The notes: a model not told the origin generated them from the letters alone. A stretch of 64,000 nt of DNA from an uncultured Eubacteriales bacterium (GCA_900549485.1 UROG01000002.1:54083-118082), one strand, 5' to 3'. Shown: positions 32,260-41,510, counted from the stretch's first letter. Translations and numbers: made by a program.

Positions 32260-33309
32260 TCAATCCGCCCATACATTGTCGAGCAGCTGTCCGGCATCGG
32301 GAGCGGGGCTTGCCTTTGCGTACTCCACGGCGTCGTCAACAATTCCGGTGCTCTCCCTGTCTACGGCGGCTATTTCCTCTTCGGAAAGCACGTTGTTTTC
32401 AAGCAGGTTCTTTTCAAAGCGGACAATGGGGTCGCGGCTCTTCCACAGCTCTATCTCCTCCTGCGTCCGGTATCGGTTGACGTCGGATTTGGAGTGACCC
32501 GCCGTGCGGTAGGTGTGCAGCACGACGTATGCCGGCTCGCCGTGACCGGTGCAGTACTCCCTTGCCGATCTTACCGTCTCGTATACCGACAGGACGTCGT
32601 TCCCGTCGCACTCAAAGGTTCTTATGCCGTAGGGTATGCCGCGCTTGGCAAGATCCATGTCGTTGACGGCTCTTTCAAGCGGAGTGGACATACCGTAGGT
32701 GTTGTTCATCAGGATGAATATGACCGGCAGCTTCCATGCTGCGGCAAGGTTCATGCTCTCGTGTACGGCGCCCTCGTTGGAAGCCCCGTCGCCATAAAAC
32801 ACCGCCGTGACGGTGTTTTCCTTTTTATCCATTTTTATCGCCAGAGCCGCGCCGCAGGCAAGCGGTGCGCCCGCGCCGAGTATCCCGTTCGCGCCCAGAA
32901 TACCGTGTGAGGCATCCGCGATATGCATTGAGCCGCCGCGCCCGCGGTTCGTCCCGTTTTCGCGTCCCATGATCTCGCACATCATTCCGCGCACGTCTAT
33001 GCCGCGGCCGATAAGCTGCACATGACTGCGGTGTGTGGCAAGGATATAGTCCTGCTTTTCAAGGGCGGCGCACGCCCCGACGCCGCTCGCCTCCTCGCCG
33101 ATGCCGGGATGCATCGTGCCGTGCAGAAGCTTTTCGGCAAAAAGGCTCAGTATCTTTTTTTCAAATTTACGGCCGAGCTGCATACGGCGGAGCAGCGTTT
33201 TCATAAGCTCCTTGTCCTGCATGACGGACCTGTCCTTCAGATTTGTCCCCACCCATGTATAGCCGTCTCTTGCACTGTCTCTTTGAGTGGCGTATATTGC
33301 TTTTTCCAT
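32260..33309 (-). CDS. 2-oxoacid (acetoin/pyruvate-type) dehydrogenase E1, alpha subunit
   Basis: 349 residues from ATG 33309; an internal ATG at 33222 (320 residues) has a better AAGGA site and begins where family similarity starts ('LLRRMQLGRKFEKKILSLF'), so the shorter form may be correct. TPP/Mg motif 'GDGASNEGAVHESMNLAA' to 'NNTYGMST'; 'LATHRSHVQLIGRG' holds the catalytic-loop His; 'RTAGHSKSD' is the usual phosphorylation-loop region. Acts with the beta subunit to decarboxylate a 2-oxo acid or acetoin. Promoter and leader hairpin lie upstream. Confidence 0.92.
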   Translation of the reverse strand: MEKAIYATQRDSARDGYTWVGTNLKDRSVMQDKELMKTLLRRMQLGRKFEKKILSLFAEKLLHGTMHPGIGEEASGVGACAALEKQDYILATHRSHVQLIGRGIDVRGMMCEIMGRENGTNRGRGGSMHIADASHGILGANGILGAGAPLACGAALAIKMDKKENTVTAVFYGDGASNEGAVHESMNLAAAWKLPVIFILMNNTYGMSTPLERAVNDMDLAKRGIPYGIRTFECDGNDVLSVYETVRSAREYCTGHGEPAYVVLHTYRTAGHSKSDVNRYRTQEEIELWKSRDPIVRFEKNLLENNVLSEEEIAAVDRESTGIVDDAVEYAKASPAPDAGQLLDNVWAD

Positions 33310-33337
33310 TTATCTGTCTGGTTTCCTCTCTGAAATT

Positions 33338-33410
33338 TGCTCCTCATGCCGGACGGCTTCTGAGGAGCAGTGTGCATTTATTATATATTATAACCGCTCT
33401 GTCAAATGAC
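33338..33410 (-). promoter_or_regulatory. Promoter and leader hairpin of the E1 operon
   Basis: On the minus strand a TTGACA at about 33407-33402 is followed by an AT-rich block containing TATAAT/TAATAA 14-16 bp later. The leader then contains a 9-bp perfect stem TGCTCCTCA (33338-33346) / TGAGGAGCA (33361-33369) with an inner GCCG/CGGC. The stem hides a GAGGAG sequence but is too far from the start to be the ribosome binding site. Function of the hairpin is not known. Confidence 0.5.
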
Positions 33411-33444
33411 CGCAGCGTCCGGATGCCGATACGCGCTTCTGCGC

Positions 33445-34128
33445 TCAGTCCGTGTCGGTATTCAGCACCGTCAGCTTTTTCCCGCTGACCCTGAATTTTA
33501 TTTCCTGCCCTGCAAACTCCATTGCGTACACCCGCTCCGGGTCGTTATGATAACGCGGGCGCGGGTCGTTGGCAAGCACTGCGGCTATCGCGTTCCGCTT
33601 CTCCGGCGGAAGCCGCTCCCAGGCGCCGTCCTCAAACTCCACTTCGAGTACCGCGCCGCTGTCCGGGGCAAACCCGGCAAGCGCGTCACTGCGGCAGTCG
33701 GCATACGGTATATAAGGCTTTATATCGAATATCGGCGTGCCGTTCATAAGATCGGCTCCGCCGACCGCAAGACATACGCCGCATTTTTCGTCCTTTTCCA
33801 CTCTCAGCAGTCTTACGCAGCTCAGACCAAGCCCATTCGGGCGAAAGGGAGAGCGCGTGGCAAACACGCCGAGACGCTCGTTGCCGCCGAGGCGCGGCGG
33901 TCTTACCGTGGGCGACCAGCCGTCACGCAGGTTTTCCGAAAACTGCCAGATGAGCCACAGGTGTGAAAAGCCCTCTATGCCGCGCAAAGCGTCGGGATTT
34001 GCGTACTCCCCGTCAAAAACTATCCGCGCCTCCAGCGTGTCCACGATCCCCGCCTGGCGCGGAATACCGAATTTTGTTGTAAAATCGCTCTCAATATGTG
34101 CGATGGGGCGAATCGTATACTCGGGCAT
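33445..34128 (-). CDS. trmO: tRNA (N6-threonylcarbamoyladenosine37-N6)-methyltransferase TrmO
   Basis: 227 residues, ATG 34128 with AGAGG. The beta-barrel TsaA/TrmO family is recognised by 'TIRPIAHIESDFTTKFGIPRQ' (split), 'GFSHLWLIWQFSEN', 'VGVFATRSPFRPN'-type segment (here 'LGVFATRSPFRPNGLGLS') and 'MNGTPIFDIKPYIPYAD', which form the SAM and tRNA-binding surfaces. It methylates t6A37 in tRNA-Thr. The C-terminal 80 residues are the extra domain found in bacterial TrmO. It stands alone between the E1 operon and a repeat-bearing gap. Confidence 0.92.
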   Translation of the reverse strand: MPEYTIRPIAHIESDFTTKFGIPRQAGIVDTLEARIVFDGEYANPDALRGIEGFSHLWLIWQFSENLRDGWSPTVRPPRLGGNERLGVFATRSPFRPNGLGLSCVRLLRVEKDEKCGVCLAVGGADLMNGTPIFDIKPYIPYADCRSDALAGFAPDSGAVLEVEFEDGAWERLPPEKRNAIAAVLANDPRPRYHNDPERVYAMEFAGQEIKFRVSGKKLTVLNTDTD

Positions 34129-34286
34129 GATAAACCTCTTTTTTTATTTTCCGCGTCAGCGGCTCAACAATTCCGCTCTCTACTCTTAACTCTCCACTCT
34201 ATAATTTGATTGTCGGCTATGCCGACACAATAACTCCTCACTCCTAACTCCTCACTGAATGAAGCTCCCTGCTCTGTAGTTTCACA
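34129..34286. repeat. Intergenic gap with short tandem repeats and a palindrome
   Basis: Contains two copies of a 14-bp unit TAACTCCTCACTCC (34231-34256), degenerate relatives at about 34178-34200 (CTCTTAACTCTCCACTC), and a 7-bp stem TGTCGGC/GCCGACA with TAT loop at 34211-34227. No gene. This style of CTCCTAACTC repeat is common between genes of gut Clostridia; function unknown. Confidence 0.5.
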
Positions 34287-34991
34287 TCAGGAAAGCATTT
34301 CCATTGCGCGTATGGAGACGAAGTTTACAAGCATATGCATGCCTATCGGCTCCCAGATCGTGTTGCCGCGCTCATAGAGGCGGCAGAGAATTATTCCCGC
34401 CGGGATATACTGCACAAGATAGACAAGGTTTGACGCGTCCTGCAATATGAAGCCCCAGAGATGATAGAGAGCGAAAACGGCGGCCGTCGCCGCGTAGGCG
34501 GCGGCGCGGCTGTACCTTCTCAGAAAGCCGAACATCGCCCCGCGGAACAGCACCTCCTCAACGATCGGCGCAAGGAAGATCACCATCGCGGAGACCGCGC
34601 CGCCGCGGTCAAAGACCAGCTCGGCCACGGCCGCGTCGTTCGGGTTTTCCGTCCGCTCAAAAAGGGTCAGCAGGAGCGCGGTGAGCGTGTTGCAGCCCAT
34701 CATTATGAAATATCCGCCGGCGATCCCGGCAATGACCGCAAACGGGCGGTCGGCAAGCGCGTCAAAGTCCCGCCGGAGAAAGCCCCACGCATATGCAAGG
34801 GTATAGACCGCCATAACGGCGTACATCAGGAAATTCGCCGTGCCTGAGGCAAGCGTTCCCGCCTCGATAAGTCCTGAAAAAACACGCGGGAGCAGAAAGA
34901 TGTGCAGCACGAATCCGACGGCGGCAAATATAAGCTCCCTGCCCGTCATGGCGCTTGTGAACTCCAGCAGAGCACGTTTCCCTGTTTCCAT
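34287..34991 (-). CDS. CPBP-family intramembrane metalloprotease
   Basis: 234 residues with about 7 hydrophobic segments. The abortive-infection/CAAX-protease motif appears as 'APIVEEVLFRGAMFG' (EExxxR) and 'AVFALYHLWGF' (the FxxxH-like second motif), followed by 'GIILCRLYERGNTIWEPIGM' and a His in 'GMHMLVNF'. These residues form the buried zinc-free or metal active site. Such proteins process prenylated or bacteriocin-type peptides; the substrate is unknown here. Its start overlaps the mutS stop (TGATG), so it is expressed with mutS. Confidence 0.88.
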   Translation of the reverse strand: METGKRALLEFTSAMTGRELIFAAVGFVLHIFLLPRVFSGLIEAGTLASGTANFLMYAVMAVYTLAYAWGFLRRDFDALADRPFAVIAGIAGGYFIMMGCNTLTALLLTLFERTENPNDAAVAELVFDRGGAVSAMVIFLAPIVEEVLFRGAMFGFLRRYSRAAAYAATAAVFALYHLWGFILQDASNLVYLVQYIPAGIILCRLYERGNTIWEPIGMHMLVNFVSIRAMEMLS

Positions 34992-37594
34992 CAGCCCCGC
35001 GCCTTTCTTTGCAGCTCAAAAAGCAGATTCATCGCCTCGATCGGGGTGAGCGTGTTTATATCGGTTTTGCGCAGTATCTCACGAACCTCGTCCGCGCCGA
35101 CGTCGGCAAAGCTTATCTGGTCATCCTCGTGCTTTGCGCCCGGCGCGATCGGGGCTGCGCCGCTGCTCTCAAGCTCCTTGAGATAGCCCTTTGCCTTGCT
35201 TATCACCGCATCCGGCAGCCCCGCAAGCTTTGCCACCTCAATGCCGTAGCTGTCGTCCGCCGCGCCCGGAACTATCTTGCGCAGGAACACAAGATTCCCG
35301 CCCTGCTTCTTTGCGGTTATGTTATAGTTGCGCACACCGCTTATGCTGCCCTCAAGGGCGGACAGCTCATGATAATGCGTTGCAAACATTGTCTTCGCGC
35401 CGAGCTTTTTCCTGTCCGCGCAGTATTCAAGCACCGCACGTGCTATCGCCATGCCGTCAAAGGTGGACGTGCCGCGCCCTATCTCGTCAAGGATAAGCAG
35501 CGACGAGGACGTTGCGTGCTTTATTATCTGCGCTGTCTCGTTCATTTCCACCATGAATGTTGACTGACCGGAGGCAAGGTCGTCGCTTGCGCCGATCCTC
35601 GTGAAAACCCTGTCCACAATGCCGACTGTCGCGCTCTTGGCCGGAACGAACGAACCCATCTGCGTCATCAGCACGATAAGCGCGGTCTGGCGCATATAGG
35701 TGGATTTACCCGCCATGTTGGGGCCGGTGACTATCGCCACTCTGTCCTCGGCGTCGTTGAGAAAAGTGTCGTTCGGGACAAACAGCACATCCTTCAGGCT
35801 CTGCTCAACGACCGGGTGCCGCCCCTCGACTATGCGCAGCTCCTTTGATGTATCGACCTCCGGCATCGTATAGTTGCTGCGCACGGCTGTTTCGGCAAAT
35901 GAACACAGCGCGTCCAGCCGCGCCACCGCCTCGGAGCTTGCCTGTATCCTGTCAACCTTTGCCGCAACGCTGTCGCGTATCTCGACAAAGTAGTTGTATT
36001 CAAGCTCGTTTACCCTGTCCTTTGCGCCGAGAAGTGAGCTTTCAAGCTCCTTGAGCTCAGGCGTGAAATATCTTTCGTTTGAAACAAGGGTCTGCTTGCG
36101 GATATACTCCTCGGGAATATTGTTCTCCCCCGCGGATTTTGGAACGTCTATATAATAGCCGAACACCCTGTTGTAGCCGACCTTGAGCTTTTTTATGCCT
36201 GTGCGCTCGCGCTCGCGCTGCTCAAGCTGCGCCACCATTTCCGCGCCGTTGTCGCGTATGGAGCGGAGCCGGTCCACCTCCTCGGAGTAGCCGCTGCGCA
36301 GTATGCCGCCCTCGCGCACGGAAAACGGCGGGTTATCGTCGATCGCACGGTCGATCTCGGTGCGCATATCGTCAAGCGCGTCCATGTTGAGTATGCTTTT
36401 AAGCTCCACGCTCTGAACGGACGCAAGCTGCTCCTTGAGCTTTGGGAGTACGGCGGCGCACTCGGCAAGAGAGCGCAGATCGCGCCCGCCCGCCGTGCCG
36501 TAAACACAGCGCCCTGCAAGCCGCTGCATATCGCTTATGCCCTTGAGCAGTATCATAAGCTCGGAGCGCATGACATTATTGCGCGTCAGCTCGTCCACTG
36601 CGGAAAGCCTGCGCTTTATTGCGACCGCCGACAGCAGCGGGCGCTCCACCCATGAGCGCAGCATCCGTCCGCCCATAGGGGTTTTCGTCTTGTCCAGCAC
36701 CCACAGAAGCGATCCGCGCTTTTCGCCCGTGCGCTGCGATTCTGTCAGCTCAAGGGAGCGGCGCGTCGCCCAGTCCAGCTCCATATATCTGCCGCCGAAA
36801 AACACGTCCATGCGGTTTATATGGCGTATATCGAACTTCTGCGTGTCGAGTATGTAGCGCAGAAGCGCCCCTGCTGCGCAGATCGCAGCGGGGCTGTCGC
36901 CGACGGACGATTCGTCCACGTCCTTGAAGCCGAACTGCTCGCAGACAAGCGCGGCGCACGGCAGATATTCAAAGCGTCCCTCCGCCGGTTCAAGCATCGC
37001 GTTGAGCCGGAGGGTCAGGAAATCTGTTATCGCCCGCTCCGCTGCCGCCGTGCCTGAGAGCACCGCTTCCTTGGGCGAAAAGCGCCCAAGCTCGTTTATC
37101 ATATGTGAGAGCGCGTCCTTATCGAAGGCGGCGCAGCAAAATTCGCCCGTGGAAATGTCGCAGAAGGCGGCGCCGCCCATATCGCCTGTCACGTGCAGCG
37201 CACAAATATAGTTGGAGCGTCCCTCCTCAAGCATGGAGCTTTCAGTGACCGTGCCGGGGGAGATTATGCGGATAACGTCCCTCTCGACAAGCCCCTTGGC
37301 AAGCGCGGGGTCTTCCATCTGTTCGCAGATCGCCACCTTGTAGCCCTTGGCGATAAGGCGGGCAATATACGCCTCCGCGCTGTGGTACGGCACGCCGCAC
37401 ATCGGCGTGCGTTCCTCTGGATCCTCGACGTTTCTGTCCCTCGTGGTCAGGGCAAGGTCAAGCTCACGTGCGGCGATTTTTGCGTCCTCGTTGAACATCT
37501 CGTAAAAATCGCCCAGCCGGAAAAACAGCAGGCAATCCTGATGCTTTGCCTTTATTTCGTTGTATTGCCGCTTCATCGGTGTAAGCTCTGACAT
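34991..37594 (-). CDS. mutS: DNA mismatch repair protein MutS
   Basis: 867 residues, full length. N-terminal mismatch-binding domain with 'LLFFRLGDFYEMF' (the Phe-x-Glu motif that contacts the mismatch), connector and lever regions, clamp, and the ATPase with Walker A 'GPNMAGKSTYMR', 'SSLLILDEIGRGTSTFDGMA' (Walker B and D-loop) and 'MFATHYHEL'. A C-terminal tail supports tetramer formation. It recognises mismatches and recruits MutL, encoded nearby on the other strand. ATG 37594 follows AGGGAGAAAC. Confidence 0.98.
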   Translation of the reverse strand: MSELTPMKRQYNEIKAKHQDCLLFFRLGDFYEMFNEDAKIAARELDLALTTRDRNVEDPEERTPMCGVPYHSAEAYIARLIAKGYKVAICEQMEDPALAKGLVERDVIRIISPGTVTESSMLEEGRSNYICALHVTGDMGGAAFCDISTGEFCCAAFDKDALSHMINELGRFSPKEAVLSGTAAAERAITDFLTLRLNAMLEPAEGRFEYLPCAALVCEQFGFKDVDESSVGDSPAAICAAGALLRYILDTQKFDIRHINRMDVFFGGRYMELDWATRRSLELTESQRTGEKRGSLLWVLDKTKTPMGGRMLRSWVERPLLSAVAIKRRLSAVDELTRNNVMRSELMILLKGISDMQRLAGRCVYGTAGGRDLRSLAECAAVLPKLKEQLASVQSVELKSILNMDALDDMRTEIDRAIDDNPPFSVREGGILRSGYSEEVDRLRSIRDNGAEMVAQLEQRERERTGIKKLKVGYNRVFGYYIDVPKSAGENNIPEEYIRKQTLVSNERYFTPELKELESSLLGAKDRVNELEYNYFVEIRDSVAAKVDRIQASSEAVARLDALCSFAETAVRSNYTMPEVDTSKELRIVEGRHPVVEQSLKDVLFVPNDTFLNDAEDRVAIVTGPNMAGKSTYMRQTALIVLMTQMGSFVPAKSATVGIVDRVFTRIGASDDLASGQSTFMVEMNETAQIIKHATSSSLLILDEIGRGTSTFDGMAIARAVLEYCADRKKLGAKTMFATHYHELSALEGSISGVRNYNITAKKQGGNLVFLRKIVPGAADDSYGIEVAKLAGLPDAVISKAKGYLKELESSGAAPIAPGAKHEDDQISFADVGADEVREILRKTDINTLTPIEAMNLLFELQRKARG

Positions 37595-37712
37595 TTTGTG
37601 TTTCTCCCTGTCAAAAATTAAAAAACGGTGTTTGATGAGAAGATCCGCCGCCTGCGGTTCATTTACCCTGCTTTCCGCCGCACGTCATGTGCAAACGTGC
37701 GGTTTTATTCTG

Positions 37713-39125
37713 TCATTCTGTTTCCCCGTACAGCGCCCATGTGTTGCCTGCGGTTATTTTTACCTTTATGCGCTTGCCGATAAGCTCCTTATCGCCGCGC
37801 AGGTGAACCAGTCTTCCGCCGTTCGTGCGGGAAGAGAGGTTATATTCCTCCTTGCCCGTCTCACCGTCCACCAGCACCTCGAGCGTTCTGCCGATATATT
37901 CACGGTGCTTTTCGCCGCTTATCCTGTTCGACACCTCCATGAGCCTGTCGAAATGCCGCTGCTTGTCCTCGCGGGTAAAGGGGTCGGGCATGGAGGCGGC
38001 GGGCGTTCCGACGCGCTTCGAGTAGATGAACGTAAACATCGCGTCGTAGCGCACCTGCTCACACAGGCTTATCGTGTCCTCAAACTCCTCCTCCGTCTCG
38101 CCGGGGAAGCCTACTATTATATCCGTCGTCAGCACAAGATCCGGCATATAGCTTCTCGCAAGCTCCACCTGCGCGATATACTTTTCCCTTGTATAGCTGC
38201 GGTTCATGGCCTTCAGAATACGGTCGTTGCCCGACTGCACAGGCAGATGCAGCTGATGTGCACACTTTTCGCACTCCGCCATCGTTCTGAAAAGCTTCTC
38301 CGTCGCGTCCTTGGGATGGCTTGTCATGAAACGTATGATAAAATCGCCCGGAATATCGTTTATCATGCGTATGAGATCGGCAAAATCCACGGGGCTTTCA
38401 AGATCCTTGCCGTAGGAGTTGACGTTCTGACCGAGCAGGGTAATGTCCTTGTACCCCTCGGCGGCAAGCTCCCTCGCCTCTGCTACGATGTCCTCCGGTG
38501 TGCGCGATCTCTCCCGTCCCCTGACGTAGGGGACTATGCAGTAGGTGCAGAAGTTGTTGCAGCCGTACATGATCGAAAGCCATGCCTTTACCCCCTCCTT
38601 GCGGGAGACGGGCATACCCTCGATAACCGCGCCGCTGTCGTTCTCGGTTGCGAAAACGCGCTTTTTCCGCGCCATCACCTGCATGAGAAGCTCCGGAAAC
38701 CGCCACAGCTCGTGAGGGCCGAACACAAGATCGACCACCGGGTAGCTCTTCTTGAGCTTCTGCGCGATATGCTCCTGCTGCACCATGCAGCCGCACACCG
38801 CAATTATCTGGTTAGGGCGCGCCTTTTTCGAGTGGTTGAGCGCACCCACGTTGCCGAACACGCGCATTTCCGCGTGCTCACGGACGGCGCAGGTGTTCAC
38901 GACGATAACGTCCGCCTGGAACTCGTCGTCGGTAAAGCCGTAGCCCATCTCGGCAAGATAGCCGCGTATCTTTTCGCTGTCCGCCTCATTCTGCTGGCAG
39001 CCGTAGGTGTCCACCATCGCAAGATGCACCCCGCCGTCGGCGTTCATGTGCTCATATATCTCCCGGCAGTATGAAAGCTGCTGCCGTACCTTATCAACGT
39101 CTATAACCCTGCGCTCATACTTCAT
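37713..39125 (-). CDS. miaB: tRNA-2-methylthio-N6-dimethylallyladenosine synthase MiaB
   Basis: 470 residues from ATG 39125 (GCAGAGG upstream; a frame from 39149 has no site). N-terminal MTTase domain with three cluster Cys in 'DTYGCQQNEADSE', 'VNTCAVREHAEM' and 'AVCGCMVQQ'; radical SAM 'MYGCNNFCTYCIVPYVRGRE' with CxxxCxxC; a C-terminal TRAM domain ending 'VKITAGNTWALYG'. It adds methylthio groups to i6A37 in tRNAs reading UNN codons. It is 118 bp upstream of mutS on the same strand, a common Firmicute arrangement, and diverges from mutL. Confidence 0.97.
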   Translation of the reverse strand: MKYERRVIDVDKVRQQLSYCREIYEHMNADGGVHLAMVDTYGCQQNEADSEKIRGYLAEMGYGFTDDEFQADVIVVNTCAVREHAEMRVFGNVGALNHSKKARPNQIIAVCGCMVQQEHIAQKLKKSYPVVDLVFGPHELWRFPELLMQVMARKKRVFATENDSGAVIEGMPVSRKEGVKAWLSIMYGCNNFCTYCIVPYVRGRERSRTPEDIVAEARELAAEGYKDITLLGQNVNSYGKDLESPVDFADLIRMINDIPGDFIIRFMTSHPKDATEKLFRTMAECEKCAHQLHLPVQSGNDRILKAMNRSYTREKYIAQVELARSYMPDLVLTTDIIVGFPGETEEEFEDTISLCEQVRYDAMFTFIYSKRVGTPAASMPDPFTREDKQRHFDRLMEVSNRISGEKHREYIGRTLEVLVDGETGKEEYNLSSRTNGGRLVHLRGDKELIGKRIKVKITAGNTWALYGETE

Positions 39126-39180
39126 AGAAAAAACCTCTGCGGAAAACATATTTTATCAAGTTATATTACCATAAAACCAG

Positions 39181-39209
39181 TGGCTTTTTCAAGATTTTTG
39201 TTGTATAAT
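39181..39209 (+). promoter_or_regulatory. Probable promoter of mutL
   Basis: -10 TATAAT at 39204-39209 with a weak -35 (TGGCTT) 17 bp upstream, in the 130-bp miaB/mutL divergent gap. A GCGGAGGT ribosome binding site at 39241-39248 precedes ATG 39256. Confidence 0.5.
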
Positions 39210-39255
39210 TGATTGGAAGTATATTCACTTAGAAAAAACCGCGGAGGTACCCTCA

Positions 39256-41238
39256 ATGCCCATAATAAATATTCTTCCCCCTCATGTTGCCGACCTTATC
39301 GCCGCCGGCGAGGTGGTGGAGCGCCCCGCCTCCGTTATCAAGGAGCTTATGGAAAACTCTCTTGACGCCAGGGCGCGGAACATAACGGTTGAAATAAAGG
39401 GCAGAGGGGCGGCTTATATCCGCGTGACCGACGACGGCTCCGGCATGGCTCCCGAAGACGCGGGCGTGGCTTTTCTGCGGCACGCCACGTCAAAGCTGCA
39501 TGATGCCGACGGCCTTTCCTCCATCGGCACAATGGGCTTCCGCGGCGAGGCTCTTGCCGCCATCTCTTCCGTTTCGCGCATTGAGCTGACCACGCGCCGC
39601 CGCGGCGACGGCGAGGGGACGCGTCTGACGCTTGAGGCGGGAGAGATACGGGATATGCTCCCGTTCGGCTGTCCGGAAGGCACGACGATAATCGTGCGCG
39701 ATCTTTTTTACAACACGCCCGCCCGTCTTAAGTTCCTCAAAACCGACAGGAGCGAAAATTCCGCCTGCGTGCTTACGGCGCTGCGCGTGGCGCTCGGCCA
39801 TCCGGAGGTGTCCGTGCGCTTTATACGCGACGGGCATGAAGAGTTCTTCTCCCCCGGGGACGGCCGCGCCGATTCATGCATCTATACGCTTCTGGGGCGC
39901 GACATTGCTTCCACGCTGCTCAGATGCGACGGCGCTGAGGAGGGGATAACGGTTTCCGGCTACACATCCTCGCCGTCTGCGGGACGCGGCAACCGCGGTA
40001 TGCAGTTTTTCTTCTGCAACGGCAGATATATAAAGTCCCAGCTTTTGCAGACCGCCGTCGAGCAGGCATATAAAAATACGCTGCTCACCGGGAGATATCC
40101 CGCCTGCGTCATCTACCTCAGGATGGATCTCTCTGCGGTGGACGTGAACGTTCACCCCGCCAAGACGGAGGTCAAGTTCTCCTATGAGAAGAAGGTGTTC
40201 GATGCGGTGTACCGCGCCGTGCGCATGGCGCTGACCGGCGAGAGCATTACCGCAAAGCCTGAGCTGTCGCAGTCCGCAAGAAACGTCACTGCGCCTCGGG
40301 AGGACTTTTACAGAAGCATAAGCGCAAAGGATTTCCGCGAAAACGGATACGCCGTTTCAAAGCCCGCAGAGCAGCCGAAGAGCGCCGCACTCAGCAGCGC
40401 GGCGCGCGCTTATATTCCGTCGGCAAAGGAAAAATTTTCTCCGGATTACACAAAAATGTCTCTTGCGGCGTCTGCCGGAAGCGCAGGAACCACTGCCTGT
40501 ACGCCTGCGGAAGGGGCGCGCACTACAATATATTCCGCTTCCACTGCTGACGCGAAAAAAGGCGAATTTGCGCGAAACGAGGCGCAGCCTGTCGAAAAAA
40601 CGGCTGAAAAATCGGAAAAATCTCCTGATGCGAATGTTGAAAACTCTGTTGAAAGTGTTGAAAGTGTCCGAATTGCACAACACAAGATAGTGGGTGAGGC
40701 GTTCAGGACATATATAATTGTCGAGCAGGATAACAAGCTTATTCTTATTGACAAGCATGCCGCGCATGAGCGCATTATTTTCGACAGGCTCAAGGCGCAG
40801 GATCGGGAGATCGCCGCGCAGACCCTGCTCATCCCCGCTGCGGTGAAGCTCTCCGGCGAGGATGCGGAGCTTGTGGAGCAGAACGGAACGCTTCTCTACG
40901 AGCTTGGTTTTGAGATAGAGCCGTTCGGCGCTGACAGCTTCGTAATACGCGCCGTTCCCGCGGATATGGAATCCCCCGACGCGGCGGCGGCATTGGAGGA
41001 AATATGCGAAAAGCTGCGCCGCGGAAAACTCGACGCGAAAAGTGCGCGGGACGAGATACTGCACACGGCGGCGTGCAAGGCGGCGATCAAGGCCGGCTGG
41101 GACACGCAGCCGCCTGAGCTTGAAAAGCTTGTGGAAGCGGTGCTCTCCGGCAGGGTGAAATACTGCCCCCACGGAAGACCCGTCGCCGTTACGCTGACCA
41201 AAAATGAGCTTGACAAGATGTTCAAGCGGATCGTCTGA
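39256..41238 (+). CDS. mutL: DNA mismatch repair protein MutL
   Basis: 660 residues. The N-terminal GHL ATPase has 'VIKELMENSLDARA', 'VTDDGSGMAPED' and 'TMGFRGEALAAISS'. A long low-complexity linker (about 340-470) precedes the C-terminal dimerisation/endonuclease domain. Endonuclease metal motifs are present but slightly variant: 'DKHAAHERIIFD' (usual DQHAxxExxxxE), 'TAACKAAIKAG', and 'CPHGRPVAVTL'. This pattern is typical of organisms lacking MutH. The linker contains short stretches of A-rich codons unlike the GC-rich ends of the gene. Confidence 0.97.
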   Translation: MPIINILPPHVADLIAAGEVVERPASVIKELMENSLDARARNITVEIKGRGAAYIRVTDDGSGMAPEDAGVAFLRHATSKLHDADGLSSIGTMGFRGEALAAISSVSRIELTTRRRGDGEGTRLTLEAGEIRDMLPFGCPEGTTIIVRDLFYNTPARLKFLKTDRSENSACVLTALRVALGHPEVSVRFIRDGHEEFFSPGDGRADSCIYTLLGRDIASTLLRCDGAEEGITVSGYTSSPSAGRGNRGMQFFFCNGRYIKSQLLQTAVEQAYKNTLLTGRYPACVIYLRMDLSAVDVNVHPAKTEVKFSYEKKVFDAVYRAVRMALTGESITAKPELSQSARNVTAPREDFYRSISAKDFRENGYAVSKPAEQPKSAALSSAARAYIPSAKEKFSPDYTKMSLAASAGSAGTTACTPAEGARTTIYSASTADAKKGEFARNEAQPVEKTAEKSEKSPDANVENSVESVESVRIAQHKIVGEAFRTYIIVEQDNKLILIDKHAAHERIIFDRLKAQDREIAAQTLLIPAAVKLSGEDAELVEQNGTLLYELGFEIEPFGADSFVIRAVPADMESPDAAAALEEICEKLRRGKLDAKSARDEILHTAACKAAIKAGWDTQPPELEKLVEAVLSGRVKYCPHGRPVAVTLTKNELDKMFKRIV

Positions 41239-41269
41239 GAAAAAACCTCGGATTTTTTTCAAAAAACTA

Positions 41270-41298
41270 TTGCATTTTTTAACAGGCTGTGCTAATAT
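41270..41298 (+). promoter_or_regulatory. Promoter of tRNA-Arg
   Basis: -35 TTGCAT (41270-41275), 17-bp spacer, -10 TAATAT (41293-41298), 23 bp before the tRNA 5' end. Confidence 0.72.
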
Positions 41299-41321
41299 AT
41301 ATAAGCTCTCAAAAGAGATAT

Positions 41322-41398
41322 GCGTTGTTAGCTCAGCTGGATAGAGCGTCTGGCTACGGACCAGAAGGTCAGGGGTTCGAATCCCTTACAGCGTGCCA
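41322..41398 (+). tRNA. tRNA-Arg (ACG)
   Basis: 77 nt with encoded CCA. Acceptor GCGTTGT/ACAGCGT (two wobble pairs), D-arm GCTCAGCTGGATAGAGC, anticodon loop CTACGGA with ACG (read as ICG after deamination), T-arm AGGGGTTCGAATCCCTT. Followed at once by a terminator. Confidence 0.95.
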
Positions 41399-41436
41399 AC
41401 CGCCGCAGGCATCAAAGCCCGCGGCGGTTTTTCTTT
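41398..41436 (+). terminator. Terminator of tRNA-Arg
   Basis: 9-bp stem AACCGCCGC (41398-41406) / GCGGCGGTT (41421-41429), inner GGC/GCC, then TTTTCTTTT. Confidence 0.85.
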
Positions 41437-41510
41437 TCTCATACGCTTCTTTATTTTCACTGCCGTTTGTGCTATACTATTTATATAATGTTGACAGGGA
41501 GGTATTTTCA

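Noticed and set aside
31454..32497. 347-residue + strand reading frame opposite the E1 genes
   Set aside because: It is the complement of well-supported E1 beta and alpha genes; His/Arg/Ala-rich composition is typical of a GC-rich antisense shadow.
34178..34256. CRISPR-like tandem repeats
   Set aside because: Units are 14 bp, directly adjacent and degenerate with no spacers and no cas genes; a simple intergenic repeat.
37560..39074. 504-residue + strand reading frame opposite miaB
   Set aside because: Antisense to miaB, whose radical SAM and TRAM motifs are clear; no ribosome binding site or domain.
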